A model generated the notes under the pieces. That model did not search any database, was not told the origin of the DNA, and saw nothing but the letters and a program-made list of their open reading frames with translations. This document shows positions 18,532 to 27,745 of a DNA stretch of 64,000 bases, in pieces. The number at the start of each line of letters is the position of its first letter. The first letter of the stretch is position 1. The stretch spans positions 1,798,001 to 1,862,000 of the forward strand of contig NZ_JAGSYI010000002.1 in the NCBI RefSeq assembly GCF_025685625.1. Reading direction: 5' to 3'. The DNA comes from Acidicapsa acidisoli. GTDB taxonomy: Bacteria > Acidobacteriota > Terriglobia > Terriglobales > Acidobacteriaceae. The position numbers and the translations under genes are program-made.

Positions 18532-18801
18532 TCAGTTGGGTTTGGTCTTCTGCACCATAGCGACCAGTGAATTCAGACAGATCTGGGCTGAGCCACCGGT
18601 CGTCTCCAGCCGATGAAGCTCCTTCGAATTGAGCCATTCCTGGAGTGCTGGTTGGTCCAGGTTCGAGATCACCCCGGTACATTCCATAGCGATCCACTCC
18701 ACCTCGGCCGCGCAAATCGAACACCATCCACGCAGGGAACTCCGTCCATGCAGGATCAACAACGAATCGGTTTCAATGGTGATCTTGGTCTGCTTGGCCA
18801 A
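18532..18801 (-). CDS. Small CxxC protein, hypothetical
   Basis: This 89-residue frame starts at a TTG (18801) with AGAGGG a few bases upstream. It begins with a strand pair (TKITIETDSLLIL), has an arginine-rich turn and then a WCSICAAEVEW knuckle that could hold a metal with further ligands. A helix-turn-helix-like stretch follows (VISNLDQPALQEWLNSKELHRLE), and it ends with ICLNSLVAM. I have seen this pattern as short uncharacterised acidobacterial proteins, but I cannot name a family. It lies 38 bp upstream of the HAF gene on the same strand and is divergent from the second winged-helix/TPR regulator, so it may share that promoter region. The open frame continues upstream without a better start, so the N-terminus is uncertain. 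Confidence 0.55.
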   Translation of the reverse strand: MAKQTKITIETDSLLILHGRSSLRGWCSICAAEVEWIAMECTGVISNLDQPALQEWLNSKELHRLETTGGSAQICLNSLVAMVQKTKPN

Positions 18802-19014
18802 AGCGCCCTCTTTTCCAAGTGGAGCGAAATATGGAACGAGCGCAGATTGCCGCTTTGGTGCCTGAAAAGTCCTTCCATCCGGCTTGAAATCTTCTGATAA
18901 TTTCTCGCATCGATGTAAGCGGCTGAAGATAGGAGGCTTACGGGCATAGGGATCCAATGTCGAAATCTCAGCCTGCTTTGAATTGCTGGTAAGATTCGAG
19001 GACCGAGGAGGTGG

Positions 19015-21345
19015 GTGTTTCCAATGGCTGCCAGCCAAAATCAGAAGGAACTTTACGAGTTCGGACCTTTTCGAATTGATCCCGAAAAAGAGACCGTGAT
19101 CCGGGCCGGCGAAATTGTTTCTATTACGCCGAAGAACTTCCAGATCCTTCTGGTGCTGATTCGCAGCAACAAACAGATCGTTACCAAGGACGATCTGATG
19201 AAGACTGTTTGGCCTGACACGTTTGTTGAAGAGGCCAATCTCAGCCGCAACATCTTTATGCTCCGCAAGGCGCTGGGGGAAACGGCGCAGGATCACCGCT
19301 ACATCGTTACTGTGCCCGGGCAGGGTTACCGCCTAGCTGAAGATGTGCGACTGGTTCCCGAGCAGGAACTTACCGTCGTCGCGGCGAGCCGTTCCCGATT
19401 AGAAGTGGAAGTCAAGGAGACGAAACCGTGGTGGTGGATTGCGGTGGCGGCGGTTCTGCTCCTAGCACTCGCAGTTGGCGTTTCGCGATACATCTTCCGA
19501 GGCAAAGCCGTTCTCGGACCAACAGACACCGTCGTGCTGGCGGATTTTGTCAACTCCACCGGCGACCCCGTATTTGATGGAACGCTCCGTCGCGGGCTCG
19601 CGATACAACTGGAACAGTCACCTTTTCTTAGTCTCATCTCAGATCAGCGGATTCAGCACACACTTGGCCTCATGGGACACTCTGCGAATACGAAGCTCAC
19701 TTCGGAGGTCGCTCGCGGAATTTGCGAACGGACCGGCAGCGCTGCCCTTCTGGAAGGATCGATTGCGCCGCTCGGAAACCAGTATGTGTTGGAACTGCAG
19801 GCGAAGAACTGCCGTAACGGCGAGGTCCTCGATCAGGAGCAAATACAGGCGGCCAAAAAAGAAGATGTACTGAATGCACTGGATCAGATGGCTATCCGGT
19901 TCAGAAAGCGCGTGGGTGAATCTCTGGCCACAATTCAGGAACGAAGCACTCCGCTGGCTGAGGCAACCACGCCCTCGCTTGAAGCGCTTGAAGCCTATAG
20001 CACTGGCTGGAAGCTCCACACCACAACAGGGTCCGTCGCTGCATTGCCATTCTTGAAGCGTGCTGTGGAGATCGATCCGAGATTCGCACTTGCTCACTCC
20101 ACACTGGGCCGCGAATATGCCAACCTTGACGAGTTTGGTCTCTCTCTGGAGAGCACCACAAGGGCCTGGCGGTTACGGGAACGCGCTAGTGATCGTGAGA
20201 AGTTTTTCATTGACGCTAATTACCAGATTCTGGCGACGGGGAACCTTGAACAGGCGCGCCAAACCTGTGAGGCTTGGGCACGAGCGTATCCACGAGATGC
20301 TGTGGCCCGCACGATGTTGTCGGGTCTCCCAAACAAAGCCGCAGCGCGTTACGAGCAGGCAATCGTATCCGCGCGGCAAGCAATCGAGCTTGATCCCGAC
20401 TTCGCGATCGCATACTACAACCTGGCCGTGAACAACGCCTATCTGGGGCGCTTTGATGAAGCCGAGAATGTTCTTCGACGTGCAGCCGGCCGAGGACTCG
20501 AAATTGACGAGTACCTGATGTTGTATTACGACCTGGCGTTCCTCAAAGGAGACATTGCGGACATGGCGCAGGCGGCAACCAGGGCGCGAGATAGATCCGG
20601 AGCCGAAACCTGGATTGCGGACAAAGAAGCATCGGCTCTCGCCTACTCTGGCCACCTGCGCCAAGCCAGAGTCTTGACTCAACGTGCAATCGATCAAGGA
20701 ATGCAGGCACAACAGCCGGAGCGAACCTCGCTGTGGGAGGCAGGGGAATCGGTGCGAGAAGCTTTTTTCGGAAACGCCGTTGAAGCCCGAAAGAGAGCGA
20801 ATGGCGCACTGAAGCTTTCTAACAACTCCGAAGTGGAGTATGGCGCTGCCCTGGCGTTGGCGGTCGTTGGAGATGCACGCGCTCAAGCGCTAGCCGATGA
20901 CCTCGAAAAACGATTTCCGGAGAACACTATCGTGCAGTTCAGCTACCTGCCAGTGATTCGAGCGCGCATTGCTCTGAATAACAACGACGCTTCAAAAGCA
21001 TTCGAGATTCTGCAAGTTGCTGCTCCCTACGAATTCGGCTCTCCTCACGAACTCATCGGAGCCCTGTATCCCGTTTATGTGCGGGGCGAGGCTCATTTGG
21101 CAGCGCCACAGGGTAGTGAGGCGGTCGTCGAATTTCAAAAGATTCTCGACCATCGCGGAATCGTCGTAAGTGATCCGGTCGGAGCATTGGTGCACTTGCA
21201 GCTTGGGAGAGCCTATGCGATGTCGGGAGATACTATGAAAGGCAAAGCTTCCTATGAGGACTTTTTCAGGCTTTGGAAGGATGCTGACCGCAACATTCCA
21301 ATCCTGGTCCGAGCCAAATCTGAATACGCCAATCTGAATCACTAG
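19015..21345 (+). CDS. Winged-helix / TPR transmembrane regulator (second copy in the window)
   Basis: The 776-residue product starts at GTG 19015 or ATG 19024, both close to a strong GAGGAGG. Residues about 12-110 form an OmpR/PhoB-type winged helix (FGPFRIDPEKETVIRAG, DDLMKTVWPDTFVEEANL, VTVPGQGYRL). A membrane helix (WWWIAVAAVLLLALAVGVSRY) follows at about 140-160. The next domain resembles the TolB-N/FlgO type seen in similar regulators, although diverged (VVLADFVNSTGDPVFDGTLRRGL... ICERTGSAALLEGSI). The C-terminal two thirds is a long TPR array (for example HSTLGREYANLDEFGLSLES, AIAYYNLAVNNAYLGRFDEAE). This is a one-component membrane-bound regulator with an exported protein-interaction region. 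It shares design, but little sequence, with the 12-kb gene. Its target may be the divergent small CxxC protein or HAF genes. Confidence 0.82.
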   Translation: MFPMAASQNQKELYEFGPFRIDPEKETVIRAGEIVSITPKNFQILLVLIRSNKQIVTKDDLMKTVWPDTFVEEANLSRNIFMLRKALGETAQDHRYIVTVPGQGYRLAEDVRLVPEQELTVVAASRSRLEVEVKETKPWWWIAVAAVLLLALAVGVSRYIFRGKAVLGPTDTVVLADFVNSTGDPVFDGTLRRGLAIQLEQSPFLSLISDQRIQHTLGLMGHSANTKLTSEVARGICERTGSAALLEGSIAPLGNQYVLELQAKNCRNGEVLDQEQIQAAKKEDVLNALDQMAIRFRKRVGESLATIQERSTPLAEATTPSLEALEAYSTGWKLHTTTGSVAALPFLKRAVEIDPRFALAHSTLGREYANLDEFGLSLESTTRAWRLRERASDREKFFIDANYQILATGNLEQARQTCEAWARAYPRDAVARTMLSGLPNKAAARYEQAIVSARQAIELDPDFAIAYYNLAVNNAYLGRFDEAENVLRRAAGRGLEIDEYLMLYYDLAFLKGDIADMAQAATRARDRSGAETWIADKEASALAYSGHLRQARVLTQRAIDQGMQAQQPERTSLWEAGESVREAFFGNAVEARKRANGALKLSNNSEVEYGAALALAVVGDARAQALADDLEKRFPENTIVQFSYLPVIRARIALNNNDASKAFEILQVAAPYEFGSPHELIGALYPVYVRGEAHLAAPQGSEAVVEFQKILDHRGIVVSDPVGALVHLQLGRAYAMSGDTMKGKASYEDFFRLWKDADRNIPILVRAKSEYANLNH

Positions 21346-21446
21346 CGGTCGGTTCTCATTGCTTCGTTTTGCAGCTCAGGCAATACGGAGCCGTGCATCT
21401 GTCGATAAACGGGCTCGTGTTCACTGACTGCCAGCGGGGACTGTCC

Positions 21447-21480
21447 ACTTGAGCGAATAGTCGGCATCTCGTACAGTTGG
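21447..21480 (+). repeat. Dispersed intergenic motif, copy B (diverged)
   Basis: CACTTGAGCGAATAGTCGGC followed by ATCTCGTACAGTTG aligns over its length with copies at 14293 and 27660 (shared CACTTG, TAGTCGGC, TCTCG and ACA blocks). It lies just before a 40-codon frame. Confidence 0.45.
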
Positions 21481-21485
21481 GAGCC

Positions 21486-21608
21486 ATGAACTACGTCACA
21501 AGCACTTTAAGGGATAGCCGGTTATACGGCCAGGTGCTGAAGACATTGAACAACTTGGATAGCTCAATGAGCGCCATGACCTATCGCCTGTCGGAACTGG
21601 CTCGGTAA
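21486..21608 (+). CDS. Possible 40-residue small protein
   Basis: ATG 21486 has GGGAG three to four bases upstream and leads to a TAA at 21608. The peptide (MNYVTSTLRDSRLYGQ..., ending YRLSELAR) is predicted to be one amphipathic helix or short coiled coil, without signal or membrane segment. It sits in the 273-bp space between two convergent genes and directly follows motif copy B. Natural-looking composition and a ribosome site support it. No family is recognised, and it may also be a fragment of a longer lost gene. Confidence 0.3.
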   Translation: MNYVTSTLRDSRLYGQVLKTLNNLDSSMSAMTYRLSELAR

Positions 21609-21618
21609 CTCAAGCCGA

Positions 21619-24552
21619 CTAATGCGCCCCGAAAATGAATCGCGCGCCATACTGCATCTGGCGCGGGTTATTAGCTGTGTTCCGCTCCAGGAAGTCCGGC
21701 GAACTGATTGTGGCATTTGGCGCCTGAAAGCTCGGCGTATTGGTAATGTCGTACATTTCCCAAAACAACTCGAGGCGGTATCGCTCCCCCATGTTGAAGC
21801 CTTTGGTGAAGCGAACATCAATCTTCTTGATGCCATCATGCTGGTTGAGCTCTGCCATCGTCACAGGGGCAAAGCAGGCGCCGGAAGGTTCTGAACCGGG
21901 GTTTGCGCAGCCTGAGGGATTCAAAGCCGGAATCACCAACCCTGAAGGCAATGTCGCCGATTGGTAAGAAGTACGGGCCGCATTGATGATCGCCAGGTCG
22001 GAGGAATGCCCACGGCCTCCGATATCCTTGGCAAGACCAGCGGGTCGATCCTGGGTGTTTCCATCCCCGTCAAAATCCTTACCGTAGGTGATGTTCCACG
22101 GTGTGCCGGTCATTAGGGTCACGATGCTTGAAAGCTTGAAGTTCCATGGCAGACTCACAAGAGGCGAAACCGTCAGATTGCTCCGCCGGTCCTCCTCGTC
22201 AAAGCCGCGATCATTGTTCCCGTATTCGTGGAACGGGTCGGAGATGGCGGAGGTGTTGTCGTCCAGCCCGTCAGAGATGCTTTTCGACCAGGTGTAGGAG
22301 GCTAGCACCGATGCCTTCTTGAACCGCGACTTCAGCTGCACATCCAGAGCCGAATAGTAGGCGCTCGTCGTGCCGTTGAATGACGTGACAGAACCGAATC
22401 GCGGCAGCGGCCGGGGATGGATTGAGACTGGTCCGACCGCTGGCAGGTTTGCATCATGCCCTGTCTGCAGGTAGGTTTGAATCTGCCGGATGCCATCGAC
22501 CGTCAGCACTGTGTCTTTTGCGAGGGCTTTTTCGACGCCAAGACTTGATTCATAGACATAGGGGATATTGAGATGGTCTCCGACGAGGTAGAGCGCACGG
22601 TTGCCGTTCTGCAGCGCATATTGCTCGACAGAGATGCCGCCCAATACCGCTGTCTGGCTGGGGTAGCCGGCAAGCAGTGTGGGATTGGTGACGATGACTT
22701 CGAAGTTTGTATCCTGAGCCTGCATCTGCGCATCGAAGAACGGACGATTACGAGCGACCATGCCGCCAAATCCAGCGCGCAGGATTGTGCGTCCCTTTCC
22801 AGTCAGGTCCCACGCCAGGCCAAGCCGTGGCTGAATGCCGTCTAAGTAGTTTCCGCGCGACTTCGACACGAAGTTGTCCACGCCGGAAAACTGGGGATTA
22901 TCAATGAGTTCGTTGACAAATCGATCGTCGCGCAGGTTGGTCTCGGCGTCGTAGCGCACACCGGCATTGAGGGTTAAGCGCCCCGATAGTTCGATGTTGT
23001 CTTGCACGAAGTAGCTCAGCTCGGCATTCCTGTAAAGGACGGTGGACGGACCGGAACCAGCCTCGTACTGGATCGGATATGTTGCCGGGTCGCCGGCGAC
23101 AAACGGGCTATTGGTGTTGAATGTCCAGACACCGGATCCGTAGAAGTTTGCCTCCTGGTAGAGGCGCTCATAGGCCATCCGAGCTCCCACTTTGATTGAG
23201 TTGCGTCCCTTGATTGAGTAAAGCGTGTCGTTGAACGCACCGCGGTGGCGCGGGTACCCTTGAGGCAGATTAGGCGCCGAGCCAGAGGTAAACGACGGAC
23301 GGATAATTTCCGGGCCGCTTACTGTTTGATAGTGAGTCGTATTTTGATCCAGGTATTCAAGCTGGCCACTGTTGATCGTCGAGCGCGAGAAGACGTGCGC
23401 CCAGCTGAGAATGCCGTCATGAAACAAAACAGGATTGTAGTTCTCGTAAAGAGAATACGAAGAAATAATCGACTGATCTTCCAACAAATAACGGAGACTG
23501 AAGTTGTCTCTCGCACCTTTTTCCATATCCAGCTTGGCTTGAACCGACTTTTCATCGGTTAGCCCGGTGTAGACCCCGTTGTAAGTAGCTGCAAAAGGGT
23601 TGGAAGCCGGTAGCGATTCGATGACAGGACTGTTCTGCTTTAGATACTCGTCAGACGCAAAGAAATGCATCTTGTCTTTGATAATCGGTCCGCCAAAGGT
23701 TGCACTCGTGATGGTTTCAGTGAACGGAGATTGAGCTGTGTGCACGAAAAAATTACGGGCGTTGAGCGATTGGTCCTGACCGAAATAAGTGAACATGCCC
23801 GCATAGCTGTTCGTTCCGGAGCGGGTCACTGCATCTACCACCGCAGTCCCGGCGCGTCCGTACTGCGCGTCGTACTGGTTGTGATTTACGCGAAATTCCT
23901 GCACGGCATCCTGGTCGACGTCCACAATGGCAATGCCATAAATGGGATGGTCAACATCAGCGCCGTCGATCAGTACGGAATATCCGCTACGTACATTCGC
24001 TCCGCCAAACGCTGTCTGAATCCCGAAGCGCGCGTCCGCGGGCAGAGAGGGAGCGCCACCTGGCGACAACTGTGCCAACCCAATAAAGCCACGGTTGATC
24101 ACCGGCAGTTGATCGAGTTGCTGGCGCTCCACGACGCTAGACACGTCCGCGCTCGTCGCTTCAATCTCCGGTCCCGCGTTCTGCAGGACTTCCACGGTCT
24201 GGGGCGCTGTAGCTGCCTTCATCGCGAATCGCACCGCAGCAACCTGCCCGACTGTCAGTGTGAGAGTCTGTTCCTGAGTCCCAAATCCATTGATCGAACC
24301 CGAAACCTTGTAACGCCCCGGCGGCAGAGCCGGGGCGACGGCTAGGCCCGCGCTATCGGATGTTAAAGACTTGACGTCCCCTGTGTCCACGTCGGTGACC
24401 ACGACTGAAACGCCCACCAGGATAGCGCCGGAGCCGTCGGTAGTATCCACACTGATTTCTCCTGTCTGGGACCAGCCGTTCCCAGGCAGCGCCAGGAGTC
24501 CAAAAACAGGGAGGAGAAACCAGGCAGCCGGGGCTATTGATCTATTACCCAT
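21619..24552 (-). CDS. TonB-dependent receptor, Oar-like
   Basis: The 977-residue outer-membrane protein starts at ATG 24552 with GGGAGG upstream and a signal peptide of about 28 residues. Residues about 31-113 are a carboxypeptidase-regulatory-like/Ig domain (SGAILVGVSVVVTDVDTG ... PPGRYKVSGSINGFG). A plug domain follows (VVERQQLDQLPVINRGFIGLAQLSPG ... NQYDAQYGRAGTAVVDAVTRSG). The C-terminal part is a beta-barrel rich in alternating aromatic strands, ending GARFIFGAH. Oar-type receptors import large substrates across the outer membrane with energy from TonB-ExbBD, which is not encoded here. In acidobacteria they are abundant and often serve polymer uptake. It converges with the regulator and lies alone, so the substrate cannot be read from context. 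Confidence 0.85.
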   Translation of the reverse strand: MGNRSIAPAAWFLLPVFGLLALPGNGWSQTGEISVDTTDGSGAILVGVSVVVTDVDTGDVKSLTSDSAGLAVAPALPPGRYKVSGSINGFGTQEQTLTLTVGQVAAVRFAMKAATAPQTVEVLQNAGPEIEATSADVSSVVERQQLDQLPVINRGFIGLAQLSPGGAPSLPADARFGIQTAFGGANVRSGYSVLIDGADVDHPIYGIAIVDVDQDAVQEFRVNHNQYDAQYGRAGTAVVDAVTRSGTNSYAGMFTYFGQDQSLNARNFFVHTAQSPFTETITSATFGGPIIKDKMHFFASDEYLKQNSPVIESLPASNPFAATYNGVYTGLTDEKSVQAKLDMEKGARDNFSLRYLLEDQSIISSYSLYENYNPVLFHDGILSWAHVFSRSTINSGQLEYLDQNTTHYQTVSGPEIIRPSFTSGSAPNLPQGYPRHRGAFNDTLYSIKGRNSIKVGARMAYERLYQEANFYGSGVWTFNTNSPFVAGDPATYPIQYEAGSGPSTVLYRNAELSYFVQDNIELSGRLTLNAGVRYDAETNLRDDRFVNELIDNPQFSGVDNFVSKSRGNYLDGIQPRLGLAWDLTGKGRTILRAGFGGMVARNRPFFDAQMQAQDTNFEVIVTNPTLLAGYPSQTAVLGGISVEQYALQNGNRALYLVGDHLNIPYVYESSLGVEKALAKDTVLTVDGIRQIQTYLQTGHDANLPAVGPVSIHPRPLPRFGSVTSFNGTTSAYYSALDVQLKSRFKKASVLASYTWSKSISDGLDDNTSAISDPFHEYGNNDRGFDEEDRRSNLTVSPLVSLPWNFKLSSIVTLMTGTPWNITYGKDFDGDGNTQDRPAGLAKDIGGRGHSSDLAIINAARTSYQSATLPSGLVIPALNPSGCANPGSEPSGACFAPVTMAELNQHDGIKKIDVRFTKGFNMGERYRLELFWEMYDITNTPSFQAPNATISSPDFLERNTANNPRQMQYGARFIFGAH

Positions 24553-24988
24553 TGCTACGCCTCCCGTGGCTGCTAGAAGCTTGAGGTCAATTTTCGGTCC
24601 ACACCGCTTCGAAAAGAGGATCTAAGCCTTAATCAACGGAAAACAGCGCGTTCTGATGCTGGGCGCTTCTGTGGGGCGGCCAGAGACGCTTTTCAACCGC
24701 TACGGAGGAATTCATCAATCACCGTCGTTTCGGTTATGCCAATGCTACCAAAGCAGACCGAGCGTTTCCGTCCGCCGATTTCGCGGGAAGAAACTGTCTA
24801 TCGCGAGCGACCACGGGAGCAGCGCTCGATAGCTGCGCGCGACTTCCCGGCGTGCGAGCGGCGATGCTAACTTAAGGGTACCGGGCCTCGATGCCAGCAG
24901 GCGTCAGCCGGCCAGTGGCCTCCGCCCCGTCTGTGCGAATCGCCGTGCATTCCCGGCCGATGCCACGAATCGACGATGAGGTGCGCGA
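24553..24988. other. Divergent intergenic region, no gene
   Basis: The 436 bases separate the TonB receptor gene from the histidine kinase gene and must hold both promoters. Open frames here are short and unconvincing. I see no clear operator. Confidence 0.5.
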
Positions 24989-27484
24989 GTGGAACCGTCT
25001 TCTCGATTGAGCTTGGATGGATTGGGCGCTGCCGACTCTCAAATTTCCCTGGCCAATCTGCCACCGACACCTCGGCAGACACGGTCAGCGCGCGTCAGCG
25101 CCGCAGTTTTAATCATTGGATTAGTAGTTCTCGCTCCTTTCGCCGCCAGGCCGCTGCCCGGGATCATCGGTTTCATTCCAGTCCTGGATACGATTATTTT
25201 TGTCACTGACCTCATTACGGCTGGCCTTCTTTGGGCGCAGTTCTCGATCACTCGTTCGAGAGCGATCTGGGCGCTCGCATGCGGTTATCTCTATTCGGCG
25301 GCGATTGTCGTCGCACACGCACTTACTGTCCCGGGCGCTTTTTCGCCGAGGATAAATTTCGGCGTAAGTCACCACATCAATTTTAGAATTTATCTGCTTT
25401 GGCATCTTGGCCTTCCCGTGGCCATGCTTGCTTACGTATGGCTCAGAGACAAAGGCCCCGCGAAGGTGCGTGCGCATATCCGAAGGGAGATTGCGGCCAC
25501 CATTGTCGGCGTGAGCGTTGTCGCTCTGGTCAGTTGCATCGCGTGGCTCGCCTTACTGCCGCCCGTGGATCCGGTAGCGGGCAGGTGGCTCACTGTTATC
25601 GCAATCTTGATATGCGCGGCTGCGCTTTCCGTGGTGTGGCTTTTCAAGCGCTCAGTACTCGATCAATGGCTCATCATTGTCGCACTTGCCACAATTATCG
25701 AACTGGCGATCACAGCGCTGATCGGTGGACTCGTGCATGCAGACCTCCTGGGCGCTATTGATCAGCCGCGCATGGCCACTCTCGGTTTTTATGCCGGCCG
25801 CCCGTTTTCGCTCGTCACCTCAACATTCGTTATGATCGCTCTGCTGGCAGAAACGTCCAAACTATACGCCGGGGTTGCCCGCGCGAATACGCTGGCAAGC
25901 GCTGCAAAAGCCGCTCAGTCTCTATCCGGCGAGATTAAGTTGCCCAAGTTGATCGAGCGGCTTATGGCGATCACGCTCGAGAGCGCGGGAGCTGATCGTG
26001 GTCTTTTGATTCTGCCGTCAGGGAGTGAATCCGTGGTTTGCGCCGAGGCGCGCGCGACGGATGATCTGGCCGAAGTTTCGATGTGCCGTGAGCCGGTTAC
26101 GACCTATGATCTACCACAGTCTGTTATCCGGAATGCGATACGCAACCAGGAGCCTGTACTTCTGGATGATGCCTCGGCGGACAAAATGTATTCCAAAGAC
26201 GAGTATGTCCGGAGAAAGCGCTCACGGTCTGTATTGTGCCTGCCAATCGTCAAGCAGGCGCATCTGGTTGCCGTGCTTCATTTGGAGAATAACCTGGCTC
26301 CGTTCGTCTTCACACCCGATCGGGTTGCGGCGCTGCAGTTGCTGGCTTCGCAAGCTGCAATTTCGCTGGAGAATGCGGCCCTCTATGCCGACCTGCAACT
26401 CCAGGTTGGGATATTGCAGAGTCTTCCGGTATCCGCCTGGACGCTCAAACCTGACGGGACGCCGGATTTCGTAAATCAAGTTTGGCTCGATTTCGCTGGC
26501 CATACCCTTGACTTTGTCCGGTCGGGTCCCGAGGCTTGGATGGGCGCGGTCCACCCTGAGGATCGCGATTTAGCAGCCAGGAACTTTTGGGAGGGCGTGC
26601 GTTCGGGGCACGATTTTGCGATGGAAACCCGAAATCTCCGCGCTCAGGACAAGGTATATCGCTGGCATCTCAATCAAGCTGTAGCCGTACGAGATTCCGA
26701 AGGAAAGGTCCTCAAGTTCGTCGGTACGACGACCGACATCGATGACCGGAAACGAACTGAAGAAGCGTTACGTCAGGCGCAGGGCGACCTCGCACGCATC
26801 AACCGAGCCACGACCATGGGCGAGTTAGCGGCGTCACTGGCTCATGAAATCAGTCAGCCGATCAGTGGCGCCATCATCACTGCCAACGTCGGTCTGCGAA
26901 AGCTCGGGAGCCATAATCCCAATCTCGATGACTTGCGCGTAGCTTTTTCCAGAATCTTAAGAGATGCACAACGTGCTACCGAGATTATCAGCAGGATCCG
27001 TTCTCAATTTGAGAAGGGTGCCCCGAATCAAGAGAGAGTCATCGTGAACGAGATTATTCCAGATACAATTGCCCTCCTGCGTGACCAAACCATTCGACAC
27101 AACATATCGGTCCGAACCGAACTCGCACCCGACCTACCTCAGATCATCGGAGATCGCGTGCAATTGCAACAGGTCGCGATGAATCTGATTATCAACAGCA
27201 TTGATGCGATGAAGGACGTTGATGGAATTCGGGAGATGATCATCCGGTCGCAGCGCGCCGAAGATAAGCAGATTCTTGTTTCAATTAGCGACACTGGTGT
27301 GGGGATCCCGCCGCAGATCTTGGAACAGATCTTCGATCCGTTCTTCACAACGAAAGCTCACGGCACCGGCATGGGGCTTCGCATCAGCCGGTCGATCGTA
27401 GAGTCGCATGGCGGGCGTTTGTGGGTCGAAAGCGTTCCTGGACGCGGCGCAACCTTTCACTTGTGCCTGCCCGCCGAGATTTGA
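24989..27484 (+). CDS. Membrane histidine kinase: MASE4 - GAF - PAS - HisKA - HATPase
   Basis: The 831-residue protein starts at GTG 24989. Residues about 35-290 form eight membrane helices with the MASE4 pattern (RPLPGIIGFIPVLDTIIF, DLITAGLLWAQF, ACGYLYSAAIVVAHALTVPG). A GAF domain follows at about 320-460 (SVLCLPIVKQAHLVAVLHLEN), and a PAS/PAC domain at about 470-590 (GTTTDIDDRKRTEEAL). The HisKA box has the phospho-acceptor near residue 618 in LAHEISQP. The ATPase domain has an N box (MNLIINSIDAM), G1 (DTGVGIPP) and G2 (GTGMGL). All parts needed for autophosphorylation are present. No response regulator adjoins it, so it is an orphan kinase whose partner is elsewhere. The MASE4 part suggests sensing at or within the membrane; the ligand is unknown. 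Confidence 0.88.
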   Translation: MEPSSRLSLDGLGAADSQISLANLPPTPRQTRSARVSAAVLIIGLVVLAPFAARPLPGIIGFIPVLDTIIFVTDLITAGLLWAQFSITRSRAIWALACGYLYSAAIVVAHALTVPGAFSPRINFGVSHHINFRIYLLWHLGLPVAMLAYVWLRDKGPAKVRAHIRREIAATIVGVSVVALVSCIAWLALLPPVDPVAGRWLTVIAILICAAALSVVWLFKRSVLDQWLIIVALATIIELAITALIGGLVHADLLGAIDQPRMATLGFYAGRPFSLVTSTFVMIALLAETSKLYAGVARANTLASAAKAAQSLSGEIKLPKLIERLMAITLESAGADRGLLILPSGSESVVCAEARATDDLAEVSMCREPVTTYDLPQSVIRNAIRNQEPVLLDDASADKMYSKDEYVRRKRSRSVLCLPIVKQAHLVAVLHLENNLAPFVFTPDRVAALQLLASQAAISLENAALYADLQLQVGILQSLPVSAWTLKPDGTPDFVNQVWLDFAGHTLDFVRSGPEAWMGAVHPEDRDLAARNFWEGVRSGHDFAMETRNLRAQDKVYRWHLNQAVAVRDSEGKVLKFVGTTTDIDDRKRTEEALRQAQGDLARINRATTMGELAASLAHEISQPISGAIITANVGLRKLGSHNPNLDDLRVAFSRILRDAQRATEIISRIRSQFEKGAPNQERVIVNEIIPDTIALLRDQTIRHNISVRTELAPDLPQIIGDRVQLQQVAMNLIINSIDAMKDVDGIREMIIRSQRAEDKQILVSISDTGVGIPPQILEQIFDPFFTTKAHGTGMGLRISRSIVESHGGRLWVESVPGRGATFHLCLPAEI

Positions 27485-27659
27485 AGCCATGGATAAGTCC
27501 AGTCTGCGTTTTTGGCAAGAATCGTAATTGTCTTTAGCATGAGTTAACAACGGCTTTCTGTTTTGCCCCGGCTCATTATTGAAGCCCGGACAAATTAGGT
27601 TAGCGCGTATGTCAATGAGCGCACAATCGCCATGCGGTTAGCAACGACAGCACGTGAGC

Positions 27660-27698
27660 CACTTGGACGTGTAGTCGGCTTCTCGGACAAGTGCCCTG
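27660..27698 (+). repeat. Dispersed intergenic motif, copy C
   Basis: This copy reads CACTTGGACGTGTAGTCG, then GCTTCTCGGACAAGTG and CCCTG. The outer CACTTG and CAAGTG make an imperfect inverted repeat. It lies 47 bp before the ATG of the small basic protein. Confidence 0.6.
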
Positions 27699-27745
27699 CT
27701 ACGTCGGAAGTGATGGGCTCAAGATACGCTTGATAGACTTCCGCC

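Noticed and set aside
18532-19296. A 254-codon minus-strand protein covering the start of the second winged-helix gene
   Set aside because: Only the last 89 codons have natural composition; the rest is opposite to the winged-helix domain.
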